Numbered from the stretch's first letter, positions 26,822 to 36,709 are shown. The stretch: 64,000 nt of DNA from Moorena sp. SIOASIH (GCF_010671925.1 NZ_JAAHIH010000001.1:1307053-1371052), one strand, 5' to 3'. Numbers and translations: made by a program. Notes: generated from the letters alone by a model not told the origin.

Positions 26822-27989
26822 CTTTAGATCTACCGGATCCGGATACTGAACTATTACGAATATCCCAGGCAATTTCGAGCAACTTAAACCATCGCTTCTG
26901 TGCCTGGTTTAGTGTACAACCCAAGGTCTTAGAAATTTGTTCATTGGAGTAACCTTGTTGTTTGAGTTTAAGTAATTCTGACTGTTGGGAGCTCAGTTTT
27001 TGTTGAAATCGTTGCCATTCTTTTGGTGTTAGCCCCAGATTTCGATCCAAATCTGCTCCCAGCCACTGATGTACCAATTCCCAACGGTGAGACAGAGCAA
27101 ACCGAATCAGATGATACTTAAACCGTTGTTGTAAATAGTCCCGCTGTCTGGGATTGATGCCTAAAATCTCCTCAATTTCCCTGGTTGGCAGGTCTTTCAG
27201 CCGCAGAGTAAAGTAATCCGCACAATCCTGTTGCTGGCGTTCTTTGAGATAGGCGAATAATTCTTTGATTACAGTTTCCCGCAGGCTGGAGTCTAGGGGT
27301 TCAGAGTCTGATAATACCATTGCCTCCCGCACCTGCTGGATCGCCGCATCATTCCAAGTCGCATCTGACTCCTGTGCTGCTCCTTCCGCTGCTGTATCCA
27401 TATCCACAGAGGTTTCTGGAGGTTGCTGTTGGGAAAAGGTTTGAGCACGTAGAATGACCAACTGTTGGGAACGGCGACCGGGTAAAGGAATACGTCGTTT
27501 ACCATAGCGCTCTGTAAACGCCATATATTCTGATAGTTCCAGGAGACTGCGGGGACGATAGGTTTCCTCCAGGGAGGTTTCCCGCCGAAAGGCATTCAAG
27601 GCTTCGGCATAGAATCCCTGTAAGAAATCTTCAATCATATTCAGCCGCGCCTGGTAACTGGTCGGCGTTTGATGGGGTGTAATGTAGCGGTAGATAATGG
27701 CACTAAGAGTACTCTGTAGTTCTACCCTCCCTTGGAGCGACCCCAGTTTGTAGTAATGACAAACTTGCTTGAGACGATGGTTAGCGAGGTTTTGAGCCCA
27801 GCTGTCCACATCCCCAGAGGTTTGAATCCGATTACTTTCATTGCAAATACGATTAACTTCATCAGCGATACGTCTTGCTACGTCCTGGCAGTTTTGCTTA
27901 GAAGCACGAGTGGACTGCCGGAGTTCTTTATACAGCAGTTCAAATAGTCCTTCCACGCCCAGGCAGACTTCCCTCATCATGATTTTCAT
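26814..27989 (-). CDS. hetZ: HetZ-like DNA-binding regulator
   Basis: A 391-aa cytoplasmic regulator. The N-terminal region (ELLYKELRQSTRASKQNCQD; SGDVDSWAQNLANHRL; GRVELQSTLSAIIYRYITP) and the MAFTERYGKRRIPLPGRRSQ motif match HetZ as I know it. The C-terminal ~100 residues contain a sigma-like helix-turn-helix (GYSNEQISKTLGCTLNQAQK). HetZ activates early heterocyst genes in Anabaena; in non-heterocystous relatives its job is unclear. It is translationally coupled to the patU-like gene. No hetR is seen here. Confidence 0.75.
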   Translation of the reverse strand: MKIMMREVCLGVEGLFELLYKELRQSTRASKQNCQDVARRIADEVNRICNESNRIQTSGDVDSWAQNLANHRLKQVCHYYKLGSLQGRVELQSTLSAIIYRYITPHQTPTSYQARLNMIEDFLQGFYAEALNAFRRETSLEETYRPRSLLELSEYMAFTERYGKRRIPLPGRRSQQLVILRAQTFSQQQPPETSVDMDTAAEGAAQESDATWNDAAIQQVREAMVLSDSEPLDSSLRETVIKELFAYLKERQQQDCADYFTLRLKDLPTREIEEILGINPRQRDYLQQRFKYHLIRFALSHRWELVHQWLGADLDRNLGLTPKEWQRFQQKLSSQQSELLKLKQQGYSNEQISKTLGCTLNQAQKRWFKLLEIAWDIRNSSVSGSGRSKDE

Positions 27990-28045
27990 TCAATAACGAC
28001 CCTAACATACACGTACTCTCGACAAATTTGATTTAGGTTTAGACT

Positions 28046-28564
28046 ATGTGCAGCCAAATTCCTCACCCTATAGCTCCTATGGAATTAGACGAACAAATTA
28101 ACAATTTGATTGATAATGCCCCACAAGATGGAACGACGCCTCAAGCGATTGAAGCGATCGCTCCAGTACTCAAACTTCTGGCGGAACAACTAAACCATCT
28201 GGAATATTACATTCTCCAAAATCTTGACCAAGGTTGGGTGTTGACGACACTGAGTAATCGTGCTAACCCTGATCTGGAGAAAAATGTTATTTATGCTTTT
28301 CCGACTGTTCAAGATGCTGCCAATTTTCATTCTGATTGGGATCCTCAACTTATGGCGTGCGGGGTGCCAGTCACTCACATTTTGTTTCAGATGTTGGCAA
28401 TCGACACCGTCACTAGTACTGTTTTCTTTGATACACCTGGTAATTTAGCGGTTGGTTCAGAGGTCTCTCGAGAGGACCTACGAAATTTAATACAAGCTCA
28501 ACTACAGCAAATCCGGTCAGCACCCAAGTCAGATTCTAACAATCAACCCCCTGATATTGCTTAA
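28046..28564 (+). CDS. Conserved cyanobacterial protein of unknown function
   Basis: A 172-aa soluble protein (or 161 aa from Met-12, MELDEQINNLIDNAP, the more natural start). It has a helical N-terminal region (AIEAIAPVLKLLAEQLNHLE), a central alpha/beta segment and a disordered tail (SAPKSDSNNQPPD). It is divergent from hetZ. No catalytic motif is recognised. Confidence 0.6.
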   Translation: MCSQIPHPIAPMELDEQINNLIDNAPQDGTTPQAIEAIAPVLKLLAEQLNHLEYYILQNLDQGWVLTTLSNRANPDLEKNVIYAFPTVQDAANFHSDWDPQLMACGVPVTHILFQMLAIDTVTSTVFFDTPGNLAVGSEVSREDLRNLIQAQLQQIRSAPKSDSNNQPPDIA

Positions 28565-28589
28565 CTATGGCTTCACCAGAGCAAGGGAT

Positions 28590-28640
28590 CAGCGGATGAG
28601 GAGATGAGCGGATGAGGGGATGACTGGATGAGGGGATAAC
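28590..28640. repeat. GGATGAGGGGATGA simple repeat
   Basis: Imperfect 13-14 bp units rich in GGATGAG between two genes. The remainder of 28641-28864 is AT-rich, with a TATAAT (28828-28833) that probably serves as the -10 element of the gene at 28865. Confidence 0.6.
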
Positions 28641-28864
28641 TGACAAAAGACTATTGAATCACAAATTATTACGATCACCCCTGATCACTTCATTACTTAT
28701 CCGGTCTCATCTAGGCACTTTCCATGTATTCAATATAGTTATTCCCTGCCATCACGACCTCTGACCATCTCCCCATCGGTGAATTTACTATCTGTAAACG
28801 CAACTTGGTATTAATTTGCCACTTGCTATAATAGTGCGGCTAAAATTGCGGTTAAGCCCCCACT

Positions 28865-30883
28865 ATGCCTCGCAATAAAACTATGGTAGCTTCTCAAACT
28901 GGCTTCCCTGATACGGAAAATCACTGGGCAAAGCCATTTATTGAAGGTTTAGCAAATCAGGGAATGATTAGCGGTTTCCCTGATGGCAGATTCCGACCTA
29001 ATCTACCCATGAATCGATCTCAGTTTGCTGCCATATTAAAAAACGCTTTTTCCCAACCCGAAAAACAACGATCTGCTCCGAAGTTTATTGATGTATCACA
29101 GAAACACTGGGCTTTGGAGGCGATTCAATATGCTTACGAAACTGGCTTTATGTCGGGTTATCCTGGTAATCGCTTCCGCCCAGACACTAATCTGGTTCGA
29201 GTGGAAGCCTTGGTAGCGATCGCAGCTGGCTTGAACCTTCCCTTGAGTGAGATATCCGATGTACAGATAGAGCTACCCCAACTTTATCAAGATGTGGATA
29301 AAATTCCTGGTTATGCCCGAGACAGGATAGCCACCGCTACGGATGCTAACATAATCGTCAATTATCCCAATCCCAAGCGACTGCGACCCACTCAAGTGGC
29401 AACTCGTGCTGATGTGGCAGCGTTTATCTATCAAGCTTTGGCGTATTTGGGTCAGGTGCCAGACCTAAACTCAAAATACAGGGTTGCTTTCCAAACCACT
29501 AGGGAGGTTAGCCATCAGCGAGAGTTTCGGGGAGTTTGGGTTGCCAGTGTCTGGAACATTGACTGGCCCTCTGAAAAGGGTCTAGCAGCTGAAAACCAAC
29601 AAGAGGAACTGATCGAGATTATTGAGCGGATTGAGGAACTTAACCTCAATGCTATGTTTTTCCAGGTACGACCGACGGGAGATGCTTTATATGCCTCAGA
29701 ATTAGAACCTTGGAGTGAATGGCTAACAGGTACCCAAGGGCAAGCACCAGAACCATTTTACGACCCGCTGGAGTTTGCGATCGCAGAATGTCACAAGCGC
29801 AATATTGAACTACACGCCTGGTTTAACCCGTTCCGTGCTGCAACCGGATCACAAGTTTCCACAAAAGTCAAGCCTCACATCAGCGTTACCCATTCAAACT
29901 ATGTTTATCAACACGGTAAACAATTGTGGATGGATCCAGGAGTAAAAACAGTTCAGGACTGGACTTATAACGTGATTCTGGATGTAGTCAGTCGTTATGA
30001 TGTAGATGGGATTCATCTGGATGACTATTTCTATCCTTATCCTATCAAAGATCAAGATTTTCCTGATCAAAAAACCTATGAAGCTTATCAGGAAGCTGGG
30101 GGTGAACTGAGTTTGGGGGATTGGCGCAGGGACAATGTGAATAAGATAGTTGAGCGTCTCTACACTGGCATTAAAGCTACTAAGCCAACCGTTAAATTTG
30201 GGATTAGTCCTTTTGGAATTTATCGTCCTGGACAACCTCCTCAAATTAAGGGATTAGATCAATATGAAGCTATCTATGCTGACCCTAAAAAATGGTTAGA
30301 AGAAGGCTGGGTCGATTATATGGCTCCTCAACTTTACTGGCGCATTGAGCCTCCTGCCCAAAGTTATCCGGTTTTACTGCAATGGTGGACAGAAAATAAT
30401 CCTAAAAATCGACACATTTATTCTGGGAATAGACTCACTAAGTTAGATGGAGAAGACTGGCCGATTTCTGAGTATGAAGAACAAGTTGAAATTAGCCGCG
30501 ATCTAGTGTCTCAACTCTCCCTAGGAAATATTTTCTATAGCATGAAAGTATTCACAGAAAATCGTTTAGAGGTGGTTGACCAGTTCAAAAGCTCTATTTA
30601 TTCTGAACCTGCTGTTGTTCCTAATATGGAGTGGTTACAGACTGAGCCACCTAAGACACCAGGTAATGTCAGAGCAAGAGATGGTAAGCTCAGTTGGCAG
30701 AAAGTTTGTGATGGAGAAACTTGTTATTGGACCCTTTATCGACAACAAGATGGGGTTTGGAGGTTGTACAAAATTCTGAATTCATCCACGCTGGAGATAG
30801 CGCTAGAGTCAGGAATCTATGCCTTGTCAGCGGTGGATAGGATTGGGAATGAAAGTTTAGGAGTTGTGGTGTCGTTGGGTTGA
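28865..30883 (+). CDS. SLH-domain protein with GHL10 (DUF187) glycoside-hydrolase-like domain
   Basis: A 672-aa protein. Three S-layer homology domains occupy residues ~13-60, ~72-120 and ~135-195 (FPDTENHWAKPFIEGLANQG; GFPDGRFRPN; FIDVSQKHWALEAI). A GHL10-type TIM barrel (~215-590) follows, with REFRGVWVASVWNIDWPS, IHLDDYFYPYP and FGISPFGIYRPG, and then a fibronectin-like tail. SLH domains anchor proteins to peptidoglycan-linked polymers; GHL10 enzymes act on glycans. No signal peptide is visible at this start although SLH proteins are normally exported. The promoter TATAAT lies only ~31 bp upstream, arguing against an upstream start. Confidence 0.88.
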   Translation: MPRNKTMVASQTGFPDTENHWAKPFIEGLANQGMISGFPDGRFRPNLPMNRSQFAAILKNAFSQPEKQRSAPKFIDVSQKHWALEAIQYAYETGFMSGYPGNRFRPDTNLVRVEALVAIAAGLNLPLSEISDVQIELPQLYQDVDKIPGYARDRIATATDANIIVNYPNPKRLRPTQVATRADVAAFIYQALAYLGQVPDLNSKYRVAFQTTREVSHQREFRGVWVASVWNIDWPSEKGLAAENQQEELIEIIERIEELNLNAMFFQVRPTGDALYASELEPWSEWLTGTQGQAPEPFYDPLEFAIAECHKRNIELHAWFNPFRAATGSQVSTKVKPHISVTHSNYVYQHGKQLWMDPGVKTVQDWTYNVILDVVSRYDVDGIHLDDYFYPYPIKDQDFPDQKTYEAYQEAGGELSLGDWRRDNVNKIVERLYTGIKATKPTVKFGISPFGIYRPGQPPQIKGLDQYEAIYADPKKWLEEGWVDYMAPQLYWRIEPPAQSYPVLLQWWTENNPKNRHIYSGNRLTKLDGEDWPISEYEEQVEISRDLVSQLSLGNIFYSMKVFTENRLEVVDQFKSSIYSEPAVVPNMEWLQTEPPKTPGNVRARDGKLSWQKVCDGETCYWTLYRQQDGVWRLYKILNSSTLEIALESGIYALSAVDRIGNESLGVVVSLG

Positions 30884-30910
30884 AGGTTGTTCGCCCCGTA
30901 TTCGGTGTAG

Positions 30911-30968
30911 GTAAGGTTGAAGGTTAAATGTTGAAGGTTAAATGTTGAAGGTTAAATGTTGAAGGTTT
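30911..30968. repeat. GAAGGTTAAATGTT repeat
   Basis: Four tandem 14-bp units of TTGAAGGTTAAATG just after the GHL10 gene, related to the GTTGAAGG minisatellite at 25.3 kb. Confidence 0.8.
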
Positions 30969-31054
30969 ACTATCCTATAATAGAGTAAAGAAGGCAGGAA
31001 TTCCAACTTACGCCGCTATAATTTTCCCTTACATTCTAGTTTAACACCTGGCCA

Positions 31055-32023
31055 TTAATTCGGCAGATGTTGGCTAAACTCATCTAAAGAATTCGCTGTT
31101 AATGCCCTGGCCATTAAGGTGTCCAATTGTTGGATATCTAAGTCTTCGATTTTCCTAGATATCTCTGAAGTAATCGTTCCAAATCGTAGTTGGAGTATTC
31201 GCTCCAAGCTAGCACGACGTTCTTGTTGAATGCCTTCTAATATCCCCTGTTTTATCCCCTGTTTTATCCCCTCTTCTCTGCCTCTTAATTCTCCAACTGC
31301 CTCTGCCCCTTCCAGCATACTAATTTCATACCGTTTATCTTCCAGATATTTCTGATAGGCTGCCTTTTCTGTATTCGGTAGACTCTCAATCCTCAGGTTT
31401 TCCTTGGCTTGGGCTAATCCCCTGGCTTGGAATTCCTCCTTGATTTCACTATTTTTCAGGAAATATATCCATTCATCTAAACTGTTTCTGATCACATCAT
31501 CAAACTGTTTCACTCTCAAGATGTAATATTCGGGAAATATCTGGTACACCTGCTCAATTGTGAACAACTCCTTCTGGAGATTTGATGGCTCTAGTTTGTC
31601 CTGGGTATGACGTCCTCGGAAATCTAATTTCGCCTTATAAATGTAATCTTGTCCTTGGCCGAGGGGAAAGTAAACTATATTAATGGAGTAGACCTTTTTG
31701 ATTTGACTATAAGGCTCTCCTTTATCCAGATATTCGGTAATCAGAGTCGAGACTCCAAATAACATCCGCTGAAAGTAATCATTTTCCGAACTATTTTGCA
31801 CCTCTACTAGCAATAACTCCCCGGCACTATTGAGAGCTAGAATATCCACCCGGTTTAGTTTATTGTCTTGCCTCTGAGGATTACTTTCACTTTCTAGTAT
31901 TGATTCAATGGTAATCACTTCCCCGAGTAATTCGCTGATAAAGCCTTCGAGGACAACATAATTAGCTTTATCCCGCAGTTGTTTTTTGATCGCCCAGTCA
32001 AAGCGTATGTGTGTTGCTGCCAT
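31055..32023 (-). CDS. Rpn-family PD-(D/E)XK nuclease with DUF4351 tail (copy 1)
   Basis: A 322-aa protein. The N-terminal nuclease-like domain (residues ~1-200) contains [20 protein letters not shown] and the PD-(D/E)XK core read as [20 protein letters not shown] (Asp, Glu, and Gln after the Val). A basic linker ([20 protein letters not shown]) joins it to a C-terminal DUF4351 helical domain ([17 protein letters not shown]...[10 protein letters not shown]). Rpn proteins are recombination-promoting nucleases or transposase-like proteins. It is nearly identical to the next gene upstream, a tandem duplicate. Confidence 0.85.
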   Translation of the reverse strand: MAATHIRFDWAIKKQLRDKANYVVLEGFISELLGEVITIESILESESNPQRQDNKLNRVDILALNSAGELLLVEVQNSSENDYFQRMLFGVSTLITEYLDKGEPYSQIKKVYSINIVYFPLGQGQDYIYKAKLDFRGRHTQDKLEPSNLQKELFTIEQVYQIFPEYYILRVKQFDDVIRNSLDEWIYFLKNSEIKEEFQARGLAQAKENLRIESLPNTEKAAYQKYLEDKRYEISMLEGAEAVGELRGREEGIKQGIKQGILEGIQQERRASLERILQLRFGTITSEISRKIEDLDIQQLDTLMARALTANSLDEFSQHLPN

Positions 32024-32099
32024 GATTAGTCTTGCTATCTACAAGCACTATGCCATCTCGACTTAATTTCCTTTAGACTTCTATTTTAACACCTGGCCA

Positions 32100-33212
32100 T
32101 TAATTCGGCAGATGTTGGCTAAACTCATCTAAAGAAGTAACTGTTAATGCCCTGGCCATTAAGGTGTCCAATTGTTGGATATCTAAGCCTTGAATTTTTT
32201 CAGATATCTCTGAAGGAATCGTTCCAAATCGTAGTTGAAGTATTCGCTCCAAGCTAGCACGACGTTCTTGTTGAATGCCCTGTTCTATGCCCTGCTCTAT
32301 GCCCTGTTCTATGCCCTGCTCTATGCCCTGTTCTATGCCCTGTTCTATGCCCTGTTCTATGCCCTGTTTTATGCCCTGTTCTCTGCCCTGCTCTATGCCC
32401 TGTTTTATGCCCTCTTCTCTACCCTGTTTTATGCCCTCTTCTCTACCCTGTTTTATGCCCTCTTCTCTGCCCCTTAATTCTCCGACTGCCTCTGCCCCTT
32501 CCAGCATACTAATTTCATACCGTTTATCTTCCAGATATTTCTGATACGCTGCCTTTTCTTGATTAGGTAGACTCTCAATCCTCAGGTTTTCCTTGGCTTG
32601 GGCTAATCCCCTGGCTTGGAATTCCTCCTTGATTTCACTATTTTTCAAGAAATATATCCATTCATCCAAACTGTTTTTAGTCACATCATCAAACTGTTTC
32701 ACTCTCAAGATGTAATATTCGGGAAATATCTGGTACACCTGCTCAATTGTGAACAACTCCTTCTGGAGATTTGATGGCTCTAGTCTGTCCTGGATATGAC
32801 GTCCGATGAAATTTAATTTTCCATCATATATGTAATCTTGTCCTTGGCCGAGGGGAAAGTAAACTATATTAATGGAGTAGACCTTTTTGACTTTACTATA
32901 AGGCTCTCCTTTATCCAGATATTCGGTAATCAGAGTCGAAACTCCAAATAACATCCGCTGAAAGTAATCATTTTCCGAACTATTTTGCACCTCCACCAGC
33001 AATAACTCCCCAGCACTATTGAGAGCTAGAATATCCACCCGGTTTAGTTTATTGTCTTGTGTCTGAGGATTACTTTCACTTTCTAGTATTGATTCAATGG
33101 TAATCACTTCCCCGAGTAATTCGCTGATAAAGCCTTCGAGGACAACATAATTAGCTTTATCCCGCAGTTGTTTTTTGATTGCCCAGTCAAAGCGTATGTG
33201 TGTTGCTGCCAT
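32100..33212 (-). CDS. Rpn-family PD-(D/E)XK nuclease with DUF4351 tail (copy 2, expanded linker)
   Basis: A 370-aa tandem duplicate of the 322-aa gene, sharing the same N-terminal sequence, nuclease core and DUF4351 tail. It differs mainly in the linker: a long run of GREEGIKQ and GIEQ units (encoded at ~32275-32470) replaces the short linker of copy 1. The extra ~48 residues should form a long charged helix. The 77-bp spacer and the upstream sequence of both copies are also very similar, consistent with recent duplication of a ~1.1 kb unit. Confidence 0.85.
   Translation of the reverse strand: MAATHIRFDWAIKKQLRDKANYVVLEGFISELLGEVITIESILESESNPQTQDNKLNRVDILALNSAGELLLVEVQNSSENDYFQRMLFGVSTLITEYLDKGEPYSKVKKVYSINIVYFPLGQGQDYIYDGKLNFIGRHIQDRLEPSNLQKELFTIEQVYQIFPEYYILRVKQFDDVTKNSLDEWIYFLKNSEIKEEFQARGLAQAKENLRIESLPNQEKAAYQKYLEDKRYEISMLEGAEAVGELRGREEGIKQGREEGIKQGREEGIKQGIEQGREQGIKQGIEQGIEQGIEQGIEQGIEQGIEQGIEQGIQQERRASLERILQLRFGTIPSEISEKIQGLDIQQLDTLMARALTVTSLDEFSQHLPN
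32275..32470. repeat. In-frame 12-bp microsatellite inside Rpn copy 2
   Basis: About 16 tandem units of CCCTGTTCTATG or CCCTCTTCTCTG type, encoding repeated [12 protein letters not shown] tetrapeptides on the minus strand. The other copy of the gene has only about four units, so the tract has expanded or contracted since duplication. Confidence 0.9.
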
Positions 33213-33375
33213 GATTAGTCTTGCTATCTACAATCACTATGCCATCTCGACTTAACTTCATTATACTGGATCAGTGGGTCAGTCCTGAGCAATGGTCTTT
33301 AGACAAACCTAGCCAAGAGGGATTAAACTGAAACAATAAGCAATAAGCGAATTTTGTCCATTTGAGTTGGTTACC

Positions 33376-33543
33376 GTGAGAGAGATTTTAAAGGTTATTC
33401 TTCCTCAACTGCGTCAGCACTTCGAGAAAATTTACAACGATATGAGGGGATTCGGGTCTCGTCAACATTGGGACTCTACCCCCCGATTCATAATGCGATG
33501 TTCCGTTCGCGAACGCATTAGACAAATGACCAATGACTACTGA
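33376..33543 (+). pseudogene. Remnant of an MNT-type nucleotidyltransferase (antitoxin-like)
   Basis: A 56-codon frame from GTG 33376: VREILKVILPQLRQHFEKIY then NDMRGFGSRQHWDSTP. Minimal nucleotidyltransferases have L..LR..FE.IYGDRL....LFGSRARGDSTPDSDIDV here. The GSR...DSTP core is recognisable but a deletion joins ND to the GS motif, and the catalytic DxD part is replaced by dispersed-repeat sequence (TTCGCGAACGC). It is not expected to be functional. Confidence 0.55.
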
Positions 33544-33717
33544 TTAATGACTAATCAAGGGCTGAGCGCTGACAGCTGAGAGCTGAAGGCTTACCTGATC
33601 AGTGTTTTTACCTTGCGATCTCCTTTTAAAGTAACTATAATCAATCTACCATAGCTAGAAAATTGAATAATTCTTTTGTCCTAATTTAGGATAGTCTAAT
33701 CTAGGGGAGTAAACTTC

Positions 33718-35424
33718 ATGAAAAATCAAATTATTGATCAAGTTTTGTACAACCACAAACTTGATATTGATCACCTGTTACAAGATTTGCAGAAATTTGC
33801 TAGTCAAATCAATAAACCGGAATTACAGTCAAAAATAAGGACGATACAAAAAAATAGTAATGAACCGTTTTTATTAGTTATTGTTGGAGAAGTAAAAGCC
33901 GGAAAAAGTAGCTTTATTAATGCCCTACTTCAAGAAAATATTTGTAAAACTGATGTTGAGCCATGTACGGATGTTATTCAACAAATTGTTTATTCAGAGC
34001 AGCAGTTTGAAAAAGAGATTAGCCCAACGTTACGAAAAATTGGTTTACCGATTGACATATTGAAAACTATATCAATTGTCGATACTCCCGGAACGAATAC
34101 GATTCTGGACAACCACCAAGAGATTACTGAAAACTATATTCCTAACAGTGATTTAGTGTTTTTTGTATTCTTCGCTAAGAATCCCTATCATAAAACAGCT
34201 TGGGAACTTCTGGATTATGTTAGTGAGCAATGGGGTAAAAAAGTAGTCTTCATACTTCAACAGTCTGATTTAACTAAACCAGAAGAATTAAGCCGAAATA
34301 CTCAGAGAGTTAAAGACTATGCTAGTCAACGACATATTGAGTCTCCTATAGTTTTTGCGACATCAGCGGAATTAGAAAACAATGGAAATGAAGAGGGGAG
34401 TGGGTTTAGGGACGTGAGACGATTTATTAATGATATGGTTACCGGTGGGGAGACTTACAAAATTAAACTGAAATCAATTAGCGATCGCACTCAAAACGTG
34501 ATTGATGAATTAGACCATGAATTAAAATCTATCCAACGGCAACTAGAGCTGGATAAATCATCAGTAGAACGAATCAAAACTAAATTAGCTGTTGGTGAAA
34601 AAAAGTCTCAAGATGAGATTACTAAACTGGTGGATAAGTTAGCCGCTAACTATGATCTAGTTGCTGAGCAAATAAAATCCGATTTTAGCGCTGGTTTCAC
34701 CTTTCCTAAACTAATCAATAAGTCCGTTGTTGGTACCGTTAATAAAAATGCCTCGATCCAAGCCTGGATCGATCAGATCAAGGCCAAGTATGAACCAGAG
34801 CTACAGGTCTCGTTAGAGGAAACTTTAAAAGAGGAGACACACCATTTTTTAGGGGATATTAAAAACCTAATTGATTCCTTAATAAAAGATTTAAATACTA
34901 TCCAGAATTATTCCAGTAATAGCAATATATCTATCCGAGTTATGGAGCGCCGTCATGAGGTGTTTGAAGACGTTAAGCAAAAAGCATCTAAGCTCCTTGA
35001 AGATGCTGAGTTTATCAATACCTTAAAATCTAACGCTAGTGGAGTAGCTACCAATATATTAGGTGGAGCGGCGGTGACAGTAATTGCTGGCCTATTTATG
35101 GCGATAACCGAAATAGTAATATTGGATCTTATCGGTGCTGCGTTTGCCGGAGTTGGGATTTTATTTTCCGGGGGAGCGCTTTATCTTAAAAGAAAAATGA
35201 TAATTAGCAAGATTAGCCAAAAATTAGACAGTGATAAAAATAAGTTGATCTCAGATATTCATCAGCAACTGAACTTAAAGTCTAGTCTGATCTATGAAGA
35301 AATAAAAAGAGTATTTGGAGATTTAGATGATTATGTTGAACAGGAAGAAGAAGGAATAGAACCTATCCTTAAGGACTATAGAACAATCCAGAGCAAGGCT
35401 AAGGATTTATTATTGATTGGTTAA
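33718..35424 (+). CDS. Bacterial dynamin-like GTPase (copy A)
   Basis: A 568-aa protein. The GTPase domain has P-loop GEVKAGKSS (57-65), switch Thr in EPCTDV, DTPG (122-125) and a G4-like QSDL (182-185) in place of NKxD. Coiled coils (~255-320 and 380-420) form the stalk. A strongly hydrophobic hairpin (~445-500: ILGGAAVTVIAGLFMAITEI...) should be the membrane-inserting paddle. Dynamin-like proteins remodel or protect membranes. The weak G4 motif may alter nucleotide specificity. It is flanked by intergenic DNA and has no adjacent partner DLP. Confidence 0.85.
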   Translation: MKNQIIDQVLYNHKLDIDHLLQDLQKFASQINKPELQSKIRTIQKNSNEPFLLVIVGEVKAGKSSFINALLQENICKTDVEPCTDVIQQIVYSEQQFEKEISPTLRKIGLPIDILKTISIVDTPGTNTILDNHQEITENYIPNSDLVFFVFFAKNPYHKTAWELLDYVSEQWGKKVVFILQQSDLTKPEELSRNTQRVKDYASQRHIESPIVFATSAELENNGNEEGSGFRDVRRFINDMVTGGETYKIKLKSISDRTQNVIDELDHELKSIQRQLELDKSSVERIKTKLAVGEKKSQDEITKLVDKLAANYDLVAEQIKSDFSAGFTFPKLINKSVVGTVNKNASIQAWIDQIKAKYEPELQVSLEETLKEETHHFLGDIKNLIDSLIKDLNTIQNYSSNSNISIRVMERRHEVFEDVKQKASKLLEDAEFINTLKSNASGVATNILGGAAVTVIAGLFMAITEIVILDLIGAAFAGVGILFSGGALYLKRKMIISKISQKLDSDKNKLISDIHQQLNLKSSLIYEEIKRVFGDLDDYVEQEEEGIEPILKDYRTIQSKAKDLLLIG

Positions 35425-35785
35425 TGGTTATTGGTTATTGGTCTTAACTATTGGGTTAAGGCCGATTAATCTGTTCATCATTGCTGGCAGAATCATGCTT
35501 GTTGAAGCCATCATCTAGATATCTAATGCCCTTACTAGCTTCAACTGGTAGCTGTACTGGTAGCTTTACTGATCTCTCAATCAGTCCCAAATCTGCTAAA
35601 CACCACCGGGGAGCACTGTGGCTGTGGGCGTTCTAGCAGCTTTGGGTATAGAACTGCTATCAAATGTGATATTATAACCTTGACAGTAGTTTTTGTTTAC
35701 TGTAAACCTAACTTGGTCAACTTAGACCAGACGTAGCTATATAATAAATTATTTTTGACTCTCATTGAGGAGTCCCAGGAGGGAT
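35425..35785. other. Intergenic region; nothing recognised
   Basis: About 360 bp with short simple repeats (GGTTATTGGTTATTGG, AGCTGTACTGGTAGCTTTAC). AGGAGGG at 35777-35783 is the ribosome binding site of the next gene. Confidence 0.5.
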
Positions 35786-35959
35786 ATGAGCAGCACAGAT
35801 AGCAATAAAGACAAGGAACTCCAATTCACTGCTAAAGCAACTGGATCCTCAGGATACATCGATAGGAAACAGCTGAGCATAAAGCCATTACCCCAAAATC
35901 GTCCTATTGCTACAAATGTTAGTGAAGGGACAGATGAACTGATGGGCTATCTTGACTAA
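35786..35959 (+). CDS. Small protein of unknown function
   Basis: 57 aa from ATG 35786 (MSSTDSNKDKELQFTAKATG). This start is chosen over an upstream TTG because a strong AGGAGGG lies 2-8 bases before it, close but better than any alternative. It is polar with no membrane segment; the middle and end (PLPQNRPIATNVSEGTDELM then GYLD) have the GxRPI-type pattern seen in short cyanobacterial hypothetical proteins. Function unknown. Confidence 0.5.
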   Translation: MSSTDSNKDKELQFTAKATGSSGYIDRKQLSIKPLPQNRPIATNVSEGTDELMGYLD

Positions 35960-36088
35960 GGAATTAGTTACTAAGGGATTACTTGTCAGGTAAACGAGTG
36001 CTTCCGGGTGTGGTTAAGTCGGTCTTGTCTACAGTGTCATCTTTAACACTTCACCCGGAGTAAGCGTGTGCCTAGCCATACTAACGTT

Positions 36089-36523
36089 CTAAAACCCCTC
36101 AGCATAACGCTTCAACTCCCATGCCATTCGTTTAATACCCCGTAACTCATCCTCTCGGATAAACGGTAGAAACACCCGAGACAATATACCTGAATAAGAG
36201 TGTTTGTGGACGTATTTAGTACGACCCACTCCTATTTCTTGCAAATCAAATACACATTCACTACGAAAGCCAGGGATAGAAGACACCCAACTTAGACACA
36301 CACCAGGCTGGACCTGAGTCACCAATGGCTCAAATTCTGTCTCTTCTTCATTGGGAAGCCGTCGCAGCGACAGAAAGACTTCTTTGCCCTGCTCAAACCG
36401 TAAACTTGAGTCACAATCAAATAGAAACGTGTTCCAGTACTTCCACTGCTGTTTATGGAACAAAATTTGCCAAACCTTCTGCCTTGGGACATTGATATCA
36501 ATGTCAGTATAGAGACTTGTCAT
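36089..36523 (-). CDS. SRPBCC-fold (polyketide cyclase-like) protein
   Basis: A 144-aa START/Bet v1-like protein: first strand YTDIDINVPRQKVWQILF, then WKYWNTFLFDCD, a run of strands (CLSWVSSIPGFRSECVFDLQ) and the long C-terminal helix (IKRMAWELKRYAEGF). The fold forms a hydrophobic ligand cavity. The ligand is unknown. It is divergent from the DUF4129 gene. Confidence 0.8.
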   Translation of the reverse strand: MTSLYTDIDINVPRQKVWQILFHKQQWKYWNTFLFDCDSSLRFEQGKEVFLSLRRLPNEEETEFEPLVTQVQPGVCLSWVSSIPGFRSECVFDLQEIGVGRTKYVHKHSYSGILSRVFLPFIREDELRGIKRMAWELKRYAEGF

Positions 36524-36709
36524 GTTAGTAAATAGCAGTTTTTACCGGCTTTAAGTACTGTTATTTTAGATTATGGTAAACGGTAAAGGATAGAAGGCTA
36601 CACCACACAAAAGAATAATACGGATGCAGGTATGACTTAATCCATGCCCTAAATCCGCTGTGTAACATTATTAGTTATTAGTATCTTAACTTGTGCCTTG
36701 ACTAGTGAC

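Noticed and set aside
32235..32544. Plus-strand frames of 80-89 codons (LFYALFYAL and MPCSMPCS repeats)
   Set aside because: They are antisense readings of the 12-bp coding repeat in the Rpn gene on the minus strand.
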